Source: Neodiprion pinetum (Eukaryota > Arthropoda > Insecta > Hymenoptera > Diprionidae). From it: DNA of 64,000 bases. Location: the NCBI RefSeq assembly GCF_021155775.2, contig NC_060234.1:23988026-24052025 (forward strand). The letters are read 5' to 3'. The notes beneath the pieces are model-generated. The model saw only the letters and a program-made list of their open reading frames with translations, was not told the origin of the DNA and did no database searches. Positions 41,001 to 56,000 of this stretch are shown one piece after another (position 1 is the first letter of the stretch; each line of letters opens with the position of its first letter). Both the position numbers and the translations under genes were made by a program.

Positions 41001-44000
41001 TGGATTATGATTCACAACCTGGCATTTGGCTTTCAAACCGCATGTACCTGGACATGGGTCTTTACATTTCTGATTACTGCATGCTTCGTTTTGGAGACAA
41101 TCGGTGCTGACTATACATTCTGGTCGACAAGTGGGAGGGCTACCAATGAATCCGCTCACACATGAACAAACAGCTTGTCCATTTACAACACGGCATTCGC
41201 TATTGGGTCCACATGGCGTGGGGTTGCATGGGTTCGACAGGATAGGTTCTATTCATGAAACATGTTGTCAGAATAAACTTTATAAAACTGCCACAATCCG
41301 TTCTATTAACGTAATCAAATGGTGTAAATTATTACGCACCTTCCAATGGAGCACAGAAGCTGAAGGCATTGCCACTGGTGTTCTCGGGGCAACTACACAT
41401 GGGGACATGATTGATAACAGTGCACAAAGCGTTTGCAGCACATGCGCCAGGGCACGGATCTTTGCACTTGTTTCGTAGACAAGCTTTTTCACGGGGACAA
41501 TCTGGATTAAGCACACATTCAGGTCTACAACCGGAATATGGGTTTCCTTGATATTCTAATGAGCATGTACAAACACCATCATCACATTGAGCATTTGGAC
41601 CACAAGGAGATGGATTACACTTGTCTACTGGTACTGGATCAGAAGCTGTAATGTTAGATATGAGTTTGACTAAAATTGTTCATGGTATAATATAGATTGA
41701 ATATTATTTATGTAATAAAATGCATGTGAATGTAATGGTCATAGGATACAGCTAAATCAAGTTTAACAGTAAAAACATTTCATGCAAGTTAATAATTACA
41801 AGAGAAATTATGTTTATAATTTACTCTGAAATCACTAATTGCATTTTATAATTGATTTTGCAAAAATGTAATAACTAAGTTGTATTATGTCCTTGTGATT
41901 TATTAGATATTCTTTGGTATAATGACCAGAATATTAGATGTCTCATGATGGTGAATTTATATTCTGCGAGATTAGGATGCTTACGAGTTGGGGGAAGGAG
42001 GTTGCAGTTTGTAAATGGATCTCCAGTGTAACCTTCAGCGCACGTGCACATCGGAGTATGCATGATAACGGCACATTGAGCTCCAAAACCACACGATCCA
42101 GGACAAGGGTCTCTACATTTTTCATTTATACAGGCTTCGTTACTCTGGCACTCGGGATTTATAGTGCATTCGGGTCTACAGTTTGGTGGCTGTCCTATGT
42201 AATCATTCAAACAAGTGCAAGCTGGTGTTCCCCCGACATTCCGACATTGAGCGAAGCTGCCACACGGTGATGGAACACACGGATCTGACTCTATAGATGT
42301 TGCCGGTTCACGAGCTGTGGAATAGTATGACCGTGAATAATTTACATAGGTAACGGGTTGCCATTCAATTGCCAGCTTTTGATGTTTCCAAAAAGTGAAA
42401 TAAATGATAGCATCATTAGATTGGCTAATCTTTAGGTACATACCAATCATATTATTTTATACATTATTTTCACATTGTGGATGCATTGAAAGCTTGAATT
42501 GTACATACGTAAATTATTTTTGTACAACATATCCCTTACGTGGAATTGGTGTGCATCTGGTGAAAGGATCTCCGCTATGTCCTGGCAAACAACTACAAAT
42601 TGGACTGTGATTTACTACCACACAGTTGGTTTTCAGACCACACGGAGCAGGGCATGGGTTTACACATTTCTGATTTATGCATGCTAGTTGGGAGGAACAT
42701 TCTGAGCTGGAAACACACTCTGGCCGACAACCTGGCGGGCTGCCAACATATGTAGGAAGACAAGAGCATATTGCTTGATCATTAAGCTCTTTGCACTGGC
42801 TGTTAGGTCCACATGGCGATGGGTTGCAAGGGTTTCGTTTCTCTGGCTCTTCAGCTAAGTAAGAAATATGTTCATGGAGGTAATACTCATGGTAGTAATA
42901 TCGGCTAAAAAAATAATCGAAGCGAGGAAAATCTGAACTTACAAAATTGGACGAGGGTACAAAATGCAAAGGGATTGCCAGTGTATCCTGAGCGACAGTT
43001 GCACGACGGCAAGTGGTTAACAGCTGAACATTCTGCGTTTTGACCACAAGTGCCTGGACATGGATCCTTGCATTTGGATTGAATACAAGCTTGATAAGAT
43101 GGACAGTCAGAATTGATTACACATTCGGGTCTACATCCTTCGTAAGGGTTTCCTTGGTAGTCGGGTAAGCAGGAGCAAGATCCAGCACCATTAGATTCTT
43201 TGCAAATCGCGTTTGAGCCACACGGTGAAGGTGAACAGGGGGAGTGTACATCGTCAGGAATTGGACTAACTAAAACATGGGAAAACAAAACAACAATTTT
43301 ATAATATTTAGTAATATAATGATTTACTGAATAATTCTCTGAAATTTTCTCTTACTTTGAGCTGGGAAACATTGAACAAATGGATTTCCCGTGTAGTAAT
43401 TAGAGCATACGCAATTTGGTGTGTGACTAACGACGTAACATTCCGCATTTGCACCGCACATTCCAGGGCATGGGTCTTTACATTTTTGATTGAAACATGC
43501 TTGATGACTGGGGCATTCATTATTGCTAACACATTCGGGTTTACAATTTGGAGGGGCGCCTGTATACTGCGGTAGACAAGAGCATGAAGGTGATTCGTTG
43601 TTGACTTGGCATTGTGAATAGGGGCCACATGGCGAAGGTTGGCACGGATTTATCGGCACAGGTTCCGTCATTTCTGAGGAAAATATTGACGAATATGATT
43701 GAAACTATTTAATCAATCTATGTATACTCCAGGAATACTACTATACTAATTTCTTACGTATGACAGTGCATCTGATAAACGGATCACCAGTGAAACGTTC
43801 GGGACATGAGCAAATTGGGTTGTGATTGATTACTGCACATATCGCTTGTAGGCCACAAGTTCCAGGACATGGATCTCTACATTTTTGGTTTGTACAAGCT
43901 TCATTTCGTGTACAGTCAGAACTAACTATGCATTCAGGTCGACAAGATGGTGGGCTGCCTATGTATTCGGGCGCGCATGAACATACAGCTTGTCCATTCA

Positions 44001-47000
44001 CTTCACGACAAATGCTGTTAGGGCCACATGGGGATGGATTGCATGGTCTTGGGTTAACAGGAGCTAAATATTTAGATAATAATAAGGATTATTCTTTCGT
44101 TGTAATGTTTCTTGGTTTTCGCATATGTTTAACTTTTGATGGTTATATACCTTTTACTGTTTGGCATAAGATTAATGCATTTCCACTTGTGCCTACTGGA
44201 CAACTACACATTGGGGTATGGTTGATGACATTACATAGGGCATTTTGTCCACAGGTACCAGGGCACGGGTCTATACACTTATTGCGCACACATGCTTTGT
44301 TGAAGGGGCAGTCTGTATTTAGGACACACTCTGGTCGACACCCAGTGTATGGGTCACCTTTGAATTCAGGTTCGCAAGTACAAATTCCATTGTTACATAT
44401 GGCATTAGGACCGCATGGTGATGGATTACATTGGTCTATGTCGACATTTTCTGTAACTGTATAACATACGTTATTCAAATATGAATTCAATACGGAATTA
44501 CAGGTTTTGTACTCAGTACTATGTGGTAGAAATATTTTTATACTTGGTGTGAAATGACAACTGCTGAATGGATCCCCGGTGTAACCTTCATTACAAGTAC
44601 ATACTGGTATGTGATTGAACACACTACAAATGGCGTTCAATCCACATGACCCTGCACATGGGTCACGGCATTTCTCATTTATACAAGCTCTGTTACTTGA
44701 GCAATCAGGGTGAATTGTGCATTCAGGTCTACAATTGGGGGGACTACCAAGATATTCAGCCAAACAAGAGCATGATGGTGTTCCACCAATATTTTGGCAT
44801 TGCGAGTGTGGTCCACATGGTGAAGGGAAGCATGGGTCTTTATAATCTTCAACAACGGGCTGAATTGGAGCTGAAAGCCAAGTTTTAAGATTTTCGATTA
44901 CCTCAACTACTGGAAGCTAAACGGTAAAAAATAGTATATTGTGTTACACGTGCAGAAAGTGGGCAATTTTCATCGAGTATAAAGTTTGCACCATGAGCCA
45001 TAGACGAGTGCCTCGTTGTCACGAATACAACTGCAAAATCGGCGACACAAGCCAAAAGCGAGTGTAGCAATTGCACAAGTACCCGTTTGAACATTGCACT
45101 CGCCTACAGTTCACGCTAAGAACTTTGCACTCTTTGGAAATTACATACTTATCGCTCGGGATGTAGCATGAGCCAAGGCAAGTGCTGCAATCAGACGAGT
45201 ATAACGCCAATCCGCATGTGTAACGGACGGTATTTTTTGTAATACTTGTAAAGGAAAGTTTAATTTTAGAAGCACTGAAGGTGTCACTGACGAAGCGTGA
45301 AATTACGGTTAGGTAATTTATGTTTAATGACACAGTGCATAAACACGAGTTCTTTTTCCGCAATAATCGGAAATCGGGCACTTTACATATCGTCCGCAAG
45401 TTTCGGAAATCGAACTTTTCAAGCAGGTGCTCTAAACAAATATCTTCCCATATCTAGTAATAGATAGGATGGATAGCTGTACATGATATTGTATGTTACT
45501 TAAATTATGACATAGTTATTCTTACGTGGAATCCCGAAACATCGTGTGAATGGATCACCAGTCAATCCATGTTTGCAAATGCATATGGGGCTGTGATTTA
45601 TAACATTACAGATTGTGTTCACTCCACATGGAGTGGGGCAGGGGTTGGTGCATTTTTGGCCAATACACGATAGAGTTGGGGAACAGTCTGAGCTTACGAC
45701 ACACTCCGGTCTACAATTGGGTGGGCTGCCTATATAAGTTGGTAGACAAGTGCACACTGCTTGACCGTTAATTTCCCGACACTGACTATTAGAACCACAA
45801 GGTGAAGGTTCGCACGGGTTGCTCGCATCGGCTACAACTGCTAATAAACAAATTTTGCATTTATTATTTATGTTTAAAAATCAACTCTACAGGCATAACT
45901 GATTTCTTACTTGGTTCTAAAATTGGGTGGCAGTAACGGAACGGATCGCCAGTATATCTTTCGAAACAAGTACATGTTGGCATATGATTTATGACATGGC
46001 ATTCAGAATTTTGGCCGCAGGTTCCTGGGCAAGGATCTTTGCATTTTAGCCCAGTGCAGGCTAGGTTTGATGAGCAATCCGAATTTACGACGCATTCTGG
46101 CCTGCATCCTTCGTAAGGATTTCCAATGTATTCTGCCACGCACGTGCAGGAGCCAGCATTTTCTCTTACTCTGCATTCTGCATTTGCTCCGCAAGGGGAT
46201 GGTGTACAAGGAGTTGGGGATTCATTAAATGGTATATCAACTAAAAAGGAGTAAACTTGATGTGAATAAAAGCTGACGTTTATAAACTCGATTACGAATT
46301 AGTTGACCAAGGTATGAGAAAACATCTTACTTTGTTGTACACATTGTGTGAATGGATCCCCGGTGTGTCCAATGGAGCAAACGCACATTGGCGTATGACT
46401 GACGACATGACAATCGGCATTATATCCGCAAGAACCAGGACATGGATCTTGGCACTTTTGATTTATGCATGCCTTTTGACTTGGACATTCGCTATTACTA
46501 ATACATTCTGGTCTGCATTGAGGTGGTATACCAATAAATTCTGGTAAGCACGAACAAGATGGCGAATCATTGAGAACTTGGCACTGCGCATTGAGGCCGC
46601 AAGGTGATGGTTGACATGGATCTACATACGCCACTGGTTCCACAGCTTGAAAATGTAAAAACATTTTTACAAGTAATGTCGATAGGTTCATGTTTCATAC
46701 ACTTGAAACCATACCTTTCGTAATATATGGTAGATTTTGTAATACTTGAAAAACATATTGTGGCAAAATATGAACGGTAATTGAAACATATGGTTTTATG
46801 TTCGGAAAAGTTCAGAAAGTATCCTTACGTATTGGTGAACATTGAACGAACGGGTCTCCCGTCAAAGTGCTTGGGCAGCTGCAAATTGGGTTATGGTTGA
46901 CAACTTTGCAGCTTGCGCGTATTCCGCAAGTTCCCAGACAAGGATCACTGCATTTCTGATTGCTACATGCCTCGCTTTGAGCACAATCTGAGTTGACAAC

Positions 47001-50000
47001 GCATTCGGGCCTACAAGTTGGTGGGGAACCTATATACCCAATGATACAAGAGCATATTGCATGTCCATTACTCTGTCGGCACTGACTATTTGGTCCACAC
47101 GGGGATGGATTGCATGGATCGGTAAAGGCAGGTGCTGTAATTATTACGATATTGTAATGCAACATTTTTATAGACACAGTCAATTTATGGCAAGCCACGT
47201 AATCCTTTATTACGTGCTATATGCATACCCTGTTGAATATTGCATGAAATAAATGCATTTCCGGTCATTCCTGAAGGACAACTGCACATCGGAACGTGGT
47301 TATATACGTTGCATATGGCATTGTATCCACAAGTTCCTGGACAAGGGTCTACGCATTTATTGCGAGTACATGCTCTGTTCGGTGGACAGTCTGTGTTGAG
47401 AACACATTCTGGTCGGCAACCTGAGTATGGGTCACCTCGATATTCAGGTAAACATGTACAAATTCCATCATTACACTGAGCATTTGGCCCACACGGAGAA
47501 GGATTACATGGATCAGAGACATCAGGCTCAGGTTCTGTAATCACGTTTGATTATAAACTCGGTGAAGAAGATATATAGGTCGCATCGGGGACAAATAATA
47601 TGCAATCTTACGTGACGGTTTCAGGAAACAGTTACTGAATGGATCGCCAGTGTATCCTTCAAGACAGGTGCATATCGGGACGTGATTAGTTACGTGGCAT
47701 TGTGAAAGTACACCGCAAGATCCAGGGCAAGGATCTCTACATTTTTCGCGCATACATGCTCGGTTACTGGGACATTCCTGATTGATCGTGCATTCGGGCC
47801 TACAGTTTGGAGGGATTCCCATGTAACCAGTAACACAAGAACACGAAGGGAGTCCTCCTATGTTTCGACATTCTGCATACTGGCCGCAGGGTGATGGAAT
47901 ACATGGATCTCTTTGAATTATTTCGTCTTGACCTGGAGACGTCACTGTAATTTAACCAAAGCATTATTTTCCTGCTGGATATGAACTTCGGTCAATAGTG
48001 CGTGTCTGGTTGTTAATAATGAGCCTGATTCTCACATGGTACTGAGAAGCACATGGTGAATGGATCACCGGTGAATCCTTGTCTACAGCTGCATAATGGA
48101 GCATGGTTTATTACTCTGCATTCAGAATTCACACCACATGGCGTCGGGCATGGATTTTTGCATTTCTGTTCTATACATGCTTTGTCAAAAGTGCACTCAG
48201 AACTAACAACACATTCTGGTCTGCATGTCGGTGGGCTACCAGTGTACGTCGGAAGACAGGAACAAACAGCTTGATCGTTTATTATCCTACACTGACTATT
48301 TGGACCACAGCGAGCTTCACTGCACGGATCAATTTTGTCTACTGGAATATCTGTAATGAAAGTGTCGTGAATAATGAAATAGAATCCAAGCCCATTGATA
48401 TTTCACCCGTTTAAAATCACTATGCTTCACATATAGGGCGTGACATGACGAGTCACCACACGTTTGACTGCGTTCGATTTTTACTTGGCTGTTTTATTTG
48501 ATCTTTCAGTACGTGTTGCAATACACCTCCATGATTTCTTCTGTATTTTTAACGTAAAGGATTTGACAGTCAGATTTTTGCTATGAAATCGAAAATAAAA
48601 ACTGGAAAGAAATCTAATAAGATTTTTTGAGAATTGTAATCTTCGAGACAAATTGAGTTCAAAAATTTACTAAAATCATGAAATATCTTGTGAATAGTGA
48701 AAGATGAAAAAATAAGCCGAATCAAAAATGGACAAAATGAGGGACTGTATACAAGAAGCCCCTTTGTAGTAATTCCAATATGAGGTATATGATGATGGCA
48801 ACTTACTGACTGGTTGTTGTAATGTACAGTATTGATAAGGATCTCCCGTATAAGATGTGTAACAAGAGCATGTCGGTACATGGGTAACTACACGACACTC
48901 TGCGTTTGTACCACAAGTTCCCGGACATGGGTCGATGCATTTAGACCTGATACAAGCCAGATTCGACGGGCAATCTGAATTTCGAACGCATTCCGGCCTA
49001 CAACCTTCATACGGATTTCCAATATATTCTGGCAAACAGGAACATGATCCTGCTTGGTTACGTTCAGTACAAATAGCGTTAGATCCACATGGAGACGGTA
49101 AACAAGGTGTTGGTCTTTGATCGACGACGTCATCGACTGTAAAAATTATTTTGTATGTGATCAACGTTTATAGTTCATTTTGGAAGTTTCAGATAGTCAG
49201 AATGTGGTCTTCCAGTTATTATATAACTGAAATTGAGTGTATTACTGAACTGATATATTTTGTTAAATTCATACGATTTAGTTACGTATCAAAAACTCAT
49301 TTCACCTCACAACTTTTTTCTATATTGCAAGATTTTTTCCATATTGATTGACATATCTTACTTGGTTTGATAAAGCATTGTGTAAATGGATCTCCCGTAT
49401 GCCCAATGCTACAGAAGCACATTGGTGTATGGCTGACTGTACGACATTCTGCGTTATTGCCACATGAACCTGGGCATGGATCTTTGCATTTCTGGTTATT
49501 ACATGCTTCATGACTGGGGCACTCGCTGTTACTAATACATTCGGGTCTACAGTTTGGTGGGGAGCCAATAAATTCGGGTAAACAAGAACACGATGGTGAA
49601 TCATTCGAAACTTGGCATACCGCATTTGGGCCACAAGGAGACGGCTGGCATGGGTTTACAAATACAGCTGGAATTTCAGCTGGAAGTAATAATGTCATTT
49701 AGAATTGGTAAGGTTTATAGTTTGGCGTGAATATTATTTCAGTAATACAACGGGTCTTACGGATCGGTGCACATCGCACAAATGGATCACCGGTATATCT
49801 CACAGGACAGTGACATATTGGATTATGGTTGACAACTTCGCACAGAGCTCCATAACCGCATGTACCAATGCAAGGGTTTCTACATTTTTGATTATTGCAG
49901 GCTTCATTTTGTGGACAGTCAGAACTAACAAGACATTCCGGTCGGCATGACGGCGGGCTTCCTATGTAACCAGGGACGCAGGTGCACACTGATTGACCAT

Positions 50001-53000
50001 TGTTACTTCGACATTGACTATTAGGACCGCAGGGTGAAGGATTACATGGCGATGAAACTGCAGGAGCTACAGAAAGTTATGAATGTATAAATAAACAGCC
50101 TATTTCATTGAAACATGAAAGTTTGGAGCTATTAATGACACTACCTCGGATTGGTGTACATAGAACGAAAGCGTTGCCTTCAAATCCTTGTGGACAGCTA
50201 CACATAGGAATGTGATTTATTACACTACACAGAGCATTATTTGCACAGGTGCCTGGACAAGGATCGTAGCATTTGTTCCTAGAACAAGCTCTATTGCGAG
50301 GGCAGTCAATATTAAGAACACATTCTGGACGACACCCCGCATATGGATCTCCTTGATATTCGGGTAAGCAAGAACAAATGCCGTTGTCACATTGAGCATT
50401 GGGGCCGCAAGGAGATGGATTACATGGATCCGATTCTTGTGGTTCGGTTTCTGAAAAGAAATGTTCGTCTTGACATAAGTATAAAAAATCTTTTAGGTCA
50501 AGTTTTTTTCCATCTTAATTCATTTGTAATGTATGAAGTTCACTTACGCTGAACTGGTTTTAAATTACACTGAGTGAATGGATCTCCAGTAAAACCTTCT
50601 AAACATTGGCACATTGGTGTATGATTGACAACCATGCATTGTGCATTGAAACCGCATGATCCTGGACATGGATCTCTACATTTTTCTCGGATGCAAGCCA
50701 AATTACTGGGGCATTCTCCATTGATTGTACATTCAGGTCTACAATTTGGTGGACTGCCAACATAGTTTGCCAAACAAGTACATGCAGGAGCGTCACCAAC
50801 AGCACGACACTCAGCATTTGCGCCACATGGTGATGGAATACAAGGGTCCCTCATTACAGGTGGTTGGGGTGGATTGACTGTAAGAGTTATAGTTTTATAG
50901 AACATGTGACCTAATATGTAAACTGACTATCAGTAAAGTATGTCGTACTGTCTTCAAGTTGATTCCATGTGAACCGGATCAGCAAGGAGAGGGATTTTGC
51001 TATTTCATAATGCACATTGCCCTGACTTTGCCTGATAATAGGTTTTTAAATTGAGTAACTTGCAGAACGTTGTCCGAATATTATTTAAGAAATACACACT
51101 TGAATAGAAAGTTCATACTGTACTATTTTTAATCGAAAAAGCATCAAGTCCGTACATGTTCTTGAGATATTTGAAAAGTGAGTAACGTTACTGGATAAAA
51201 AATATTTACCTGATGTTACCAACCACCAGATACAAATCTGGAAATTTAATGGCGTTTTGACGTGAAATTTTGAAGACACGTACACCTAAATATTTTTAAA
51301 GCGAATAGCACGCACAAATGCATCAAAATTGTAACTAAATATAATTTTCTTTCATCTGCAGTCTCAATAACACATCGTTAAGTTCTTACTCGTACCAGAG
51401 TTGAGAGCTACCTCCTAATGAAATAAATGTTCGAAAACAGAACAGCAAAACTTAAAGGATATAAATCCCTGCCTTGACTGATCCGCTACAGATGTAATTT
51501 CCGTGTAGTAAATGTTCAACAGTGTAAAGGTCAACGCGCACTATGCCGAAGCGAAGCGAAGCGGATGGAAGAAGAACGAAGCCGTCGGAAGATACTGGAA
51601 CCGAAACGAAGCAATCAGAAGGTATCGGATGCAAAACGAAGTTACCGGAATTTATCGTAAATGTAATGAAGGTTTTATAAACGATCGGAATTGTAGTATT
51701 TCAATAATCTCGATCATTTATAAGGCCGCCATTCCATTTGCGACAAATGCCGGTAACTTTGTTCCGTTTCCGATACCTTCCAATTGCTTCGTTTCGTTTC
51801 CGATATCTTTCAACGGCTTCTATCTTGTACCGTCCGCTTCGCTTCATTTCACTTCGTTTCGCTTCGGCGTAGCGTGCGTTGCTTTTAATTGTCTGCAAAT
51901 AAATTGTGGGGTCCAAAAAAAAAATCATTGTACTCCATTTTACATTGAAAACGAGTGAGCGATACCATTGTTGTGGTATTAGAGAGTACTTTCCGAAAAT
52001 ACCACTATTGAATGAGAAAATCAGTATCAGCCCAGGAGAAACCTGCCAGAAGAATTGCTTTCGAATGTACTCTTACGAGAAAGCAAACATTGATGTACAT
52101 TTTTCTTGAAATCAAACCGAGTGGATTAAAACGGTTTTTCCTCTGGACCCCTCAATTGAATTTGCATACAGCGATCTCGTACCGTACCTTCGGTTATAGG
52201 ATAACATTGTGAAAATGGATCCCCTGAATATCCATTTTTGCAGAAGCAAATTGGACTGTGGTTTACAACTTTGCATCGAGTATTCCTGCCACAAGGATCT
52301 GGACACGGATCTATGCATCGCTGGTTGACACAAGTGCGTGTTGAAGAACATTCTGAGCTAACTACACATTCAGGACGACACAGTGGAGGACTGCCTTTAT
52401 AATTTGCAAGACACGAACATACTGCTTGATCGTTATTTACACGACACTCGCTGTTTGGTCCACAAGGGGATGGATTACATGGATCTCGGATACCTTCTTC
52501 AAATACTGTGAAAATTTTGTTTTAATATTATTTAATTTCAAGCATTATTCCAAAAATATCGCACGAGAAATCTCACCTATCGGCGTTAAAACATTGCAAT
52601 AACGGAACGGATCACCAGTGTAACCTTCGATACAGGTGCAAGTTGGCGCGTGACTTATAACTTGGCAAAGTGCATTTTGACCGCAAGAACCTGGGCAAGG
52701 ATCTTGACATTTGGATCTAATGCAAGCAAGATTAGATGGGCAATCGGAATTCGTGACACACTCAGGCCTACATCCTTCGTACGGGTTACCAATATACTCA
52801 GGTAGGCATGAACATGATCCAGCCCCACCGAGTTCCTTGCATATTGCATTAGCACCACAGGGCGTAGGCCTGCATGGCGCTGGTCTCTCCTCAATAGCAA
52901 CTATAGAAAAATCAATCATCTCAATTTATCAATAGTTTTTAGGGAAAACAGTTAACAGGGATGTGTTCCAGGTTATCTGTGTACGAAATATTGGTGCATT

Positions 53001-56000
53001 TCGAATACACAAGGCTTTCGATTATAAAATGCAAAGTATGTACGTAAGCAATATCAAACGCACTTAAATCAAACATTGTGAGATTGTTAGAGATACATTA
53101 CTGGATACTTTAAATGAAATAAGACTGCTTACGTTGAACCACAGAACACTGCGTAAATGGATCTCCTGTGTAACCTGAGTTACAAGTACACATTGGCGTG
53201 TGACTGAAGACATGACATTCGGCATTTGCTCCACATGACCCTGGACATGGATCCTTGCATTTCTGATGAATACATGCCTCGGCACTGGGACATTCACTGT
53301 TACTGATACATTCGGGTCGGCAATTGGGTGGAGAACCGGTGAATTCGGGCAAACAAGAGCAAGAAGGTGTTTGGTTTATGATTTGGCACTGAGCATTTGG
53401 TCCACAGGGTGACGGCTGGCATAGGTTTACCGGCTCTTGTTGAATTTCAGCTGGTTTCAGAAGGAATAAATCATATATACAAGCTTTCGACAGTTTGTGG
53501 GGATATATTATTGAGTATAATGTAATCTTACGAATTCGAGTGCATGATAAGAAGGGATCTCCTGTTAGACCTTGAGGACAAGCACATATTGGATTATGAC
53601 TAATAACTGAGCATTGAGCTTTAAGGCCGCAGGTTCCAGGGCATGGATCTTTACATTTCTGATTAATGCAGGCTTCAGTTTGCACACAATCAGAACTTAT
53701 TGTACATTCAGGTCGACAAGTGGGAGGGCTTCCAATGTACCCTTGCACACATTTGCATATTGCTAGTCCGTTCACTTCCTGACAGTGACTATTGGGTCCA
53801 CATGGTGATGGCAAGCATGGGTTTGTTATAACGTCAGCTACAGAATCAAAGTAGTGTTATTTATGTAACTTTGCAGATACTTTTATGCTTTTTTATGACC
53901 TTTTTATTCCATGTGACACATGAATTTAAAAGCTCATTGTTTATAAAGTTTTTTCGTGAACCATCAAATATTTTTTCCTAAAATGATACGTGTTCTTTGT
54001 AACAGTAGCGGAATCGTCTTTAAGTAAATACCTTGCAATGGTACACATTGAATGAAAGCATTTCCATTCATTCCTTGTGGACAGCTGCACATGGGTATAT
54101 GATTTGTGGTTATGCATTGAGCGTTCAGAGCACAAGTACCGACACATGGATCTATACATTTATTACGTAGGCAAGCTTTGTCACGAGAGCAATCATCATT
54201 GATGACACACTCGGGACGGCACCCGCTATAAGGATCGCCATGGTATTCCGGTATACAAAAGCATATGCCTTCTTGACATATAGCATTTGACCCACACGGT
54301 GATGGATTGCACAAGTCCACTACTACAGGCTCATCGGCTAGAAGAGGCAAGCCATTTTATTGTATTAGCTACAATCGAGTAGACTAAATGTAATGAAATG
54401 GAAAAAAGATTATACGAGAATCTGAGAATTGAAAGATATTTTTCGAGTAAAGTTAGTATTGTATTTTCTTTGCGATATTTGAACACAAGATAAAGGCCGT
54501 ACGCAAATTTTACTTTGTAAAAATCACAGCTATTTAGGTCAAGTTTTTTGGCACATGAAATTTACTCGTCAGCGCGATATTTATTTTCGACCTTTGACGG
54601 TAAGTTATGTAGTGACAAATTTTAAGTACTGAAATCTAGTTTTAACTTGTATGTAAATACTTCTGGCATACGTAAGAAACCTTTTGTAACTATACTTTTT
54701 AACATTTAATATTTTTCATTTTCAGAAAGGTCGGATATAATGGACAAAGTTTCTTTCTTGTAATTCATAAATAAAGTAATTCAAAAAGTAATGAAAAGTG
54801 TTCAAAAAAATTTTCTGTGCTTTACATTTGGCCTTGGTAACAACATAAAATGTGAAATACAAAAAAGTGTATGGTAAAAACTCCGTTAGACGCAGATGGA
54901 GCCGTACAGAAACTGCAGCAAAAACCGTACAGAAACAGATACAGAATCAGTTTTCTGAGTGTTTATTTACGGTTTTTGATATATTCTCTGTACGTTTCTA
55001 TTCGCGCCTACCAGAATTTTCACAAGGGATGTACTCAAACTTTTCTAAACACTATTAAAAAATGTACAAGTTGAAACTAGAGGATGCTATTTTAAATTAA
55101 AAAATTGCGTCAACTTAATCTTGTCCGCAATTGATACAAAATAAAATTTGAACAGAAATCTGTAAGAATTTCCTTTAAATAAAGCCATGGTTTAGATCTG
55201 AAGAAATTACTGTGAGCAGTTAGGATTGGATAAACGAACAAAAATAAAAGAAAACATGACTCATAATTAGGCTTACATGGTGGTCTTTTGGGAACACAGT
55301 TTGTAAATGGATCTCCTGTGTACCCATCCAAGCATGTACAAACTGGGGTATGATTTATAACATCACATCTCGCTCCTAACCCACAAGATCCAGGACAGGG
55401 ATCTCTACATTTCTCACGGATACATGCCATGTTGCTAGTACATTCCGAATTTATTGTACATTCTGGTCTACAGTTTGGAGGTGTTCCTATGTAAGTCGGT
55501 AAACAGGAACAAGATCCTGTTCCGCCGATATCTCGGCATTGAGAATATGGACCACAGGGAGAAGGTAAGCATGGATCTTTTTGCACTTGTGGCTGATTTT
55601 CAACTGGCGGACCTGAAATAATTGTGAAGAGTTACGTCAAATTCCACTCATCGGAATTATTAACATCCTTACGTGGTATTGAGAAGCATGATGAAAACGC
55701 ATCCCCAGTATAGCCTGGTCGACATGTGCATATAGGACTGTGGTTTATAACTTTGCAGTTCGCATTTCTTCCGCAAGGATCTGGGCATGGATCGGTGCAT
55801 TTCTGATTAATGCAGGCTTTGTTCGTTGAACATTCAGAGCTTACGACACATTCGGGCCTACAAGCTGGTGGCGAACCGCTATATGTTGGTAAACAAGAAC
55901 AAACTGCTTGCCCATTGATTTCTCGACAAATACTATTCGGCCCGCAAGGTGATGGATTGCATACGTCGGTTCGGTCGGCTTCCACAACTGATTAAAAAAA

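Noticed and set aside
45019..45399. 126-codon minus-strand open frame inside a dumpy intron
   Set aside because: Cysteines are irregular, with no EGF or DPY spacing, and including it would break the D-E exon order; probably inserted repeat.
51512..51958. 148-codon plus-strand open frame with RNEAxGRYR repeats
   Set aside because: It lies in the foldback element, and the opposite arm encodes the same peptide on the other strand, as expected from the inverted repeat.
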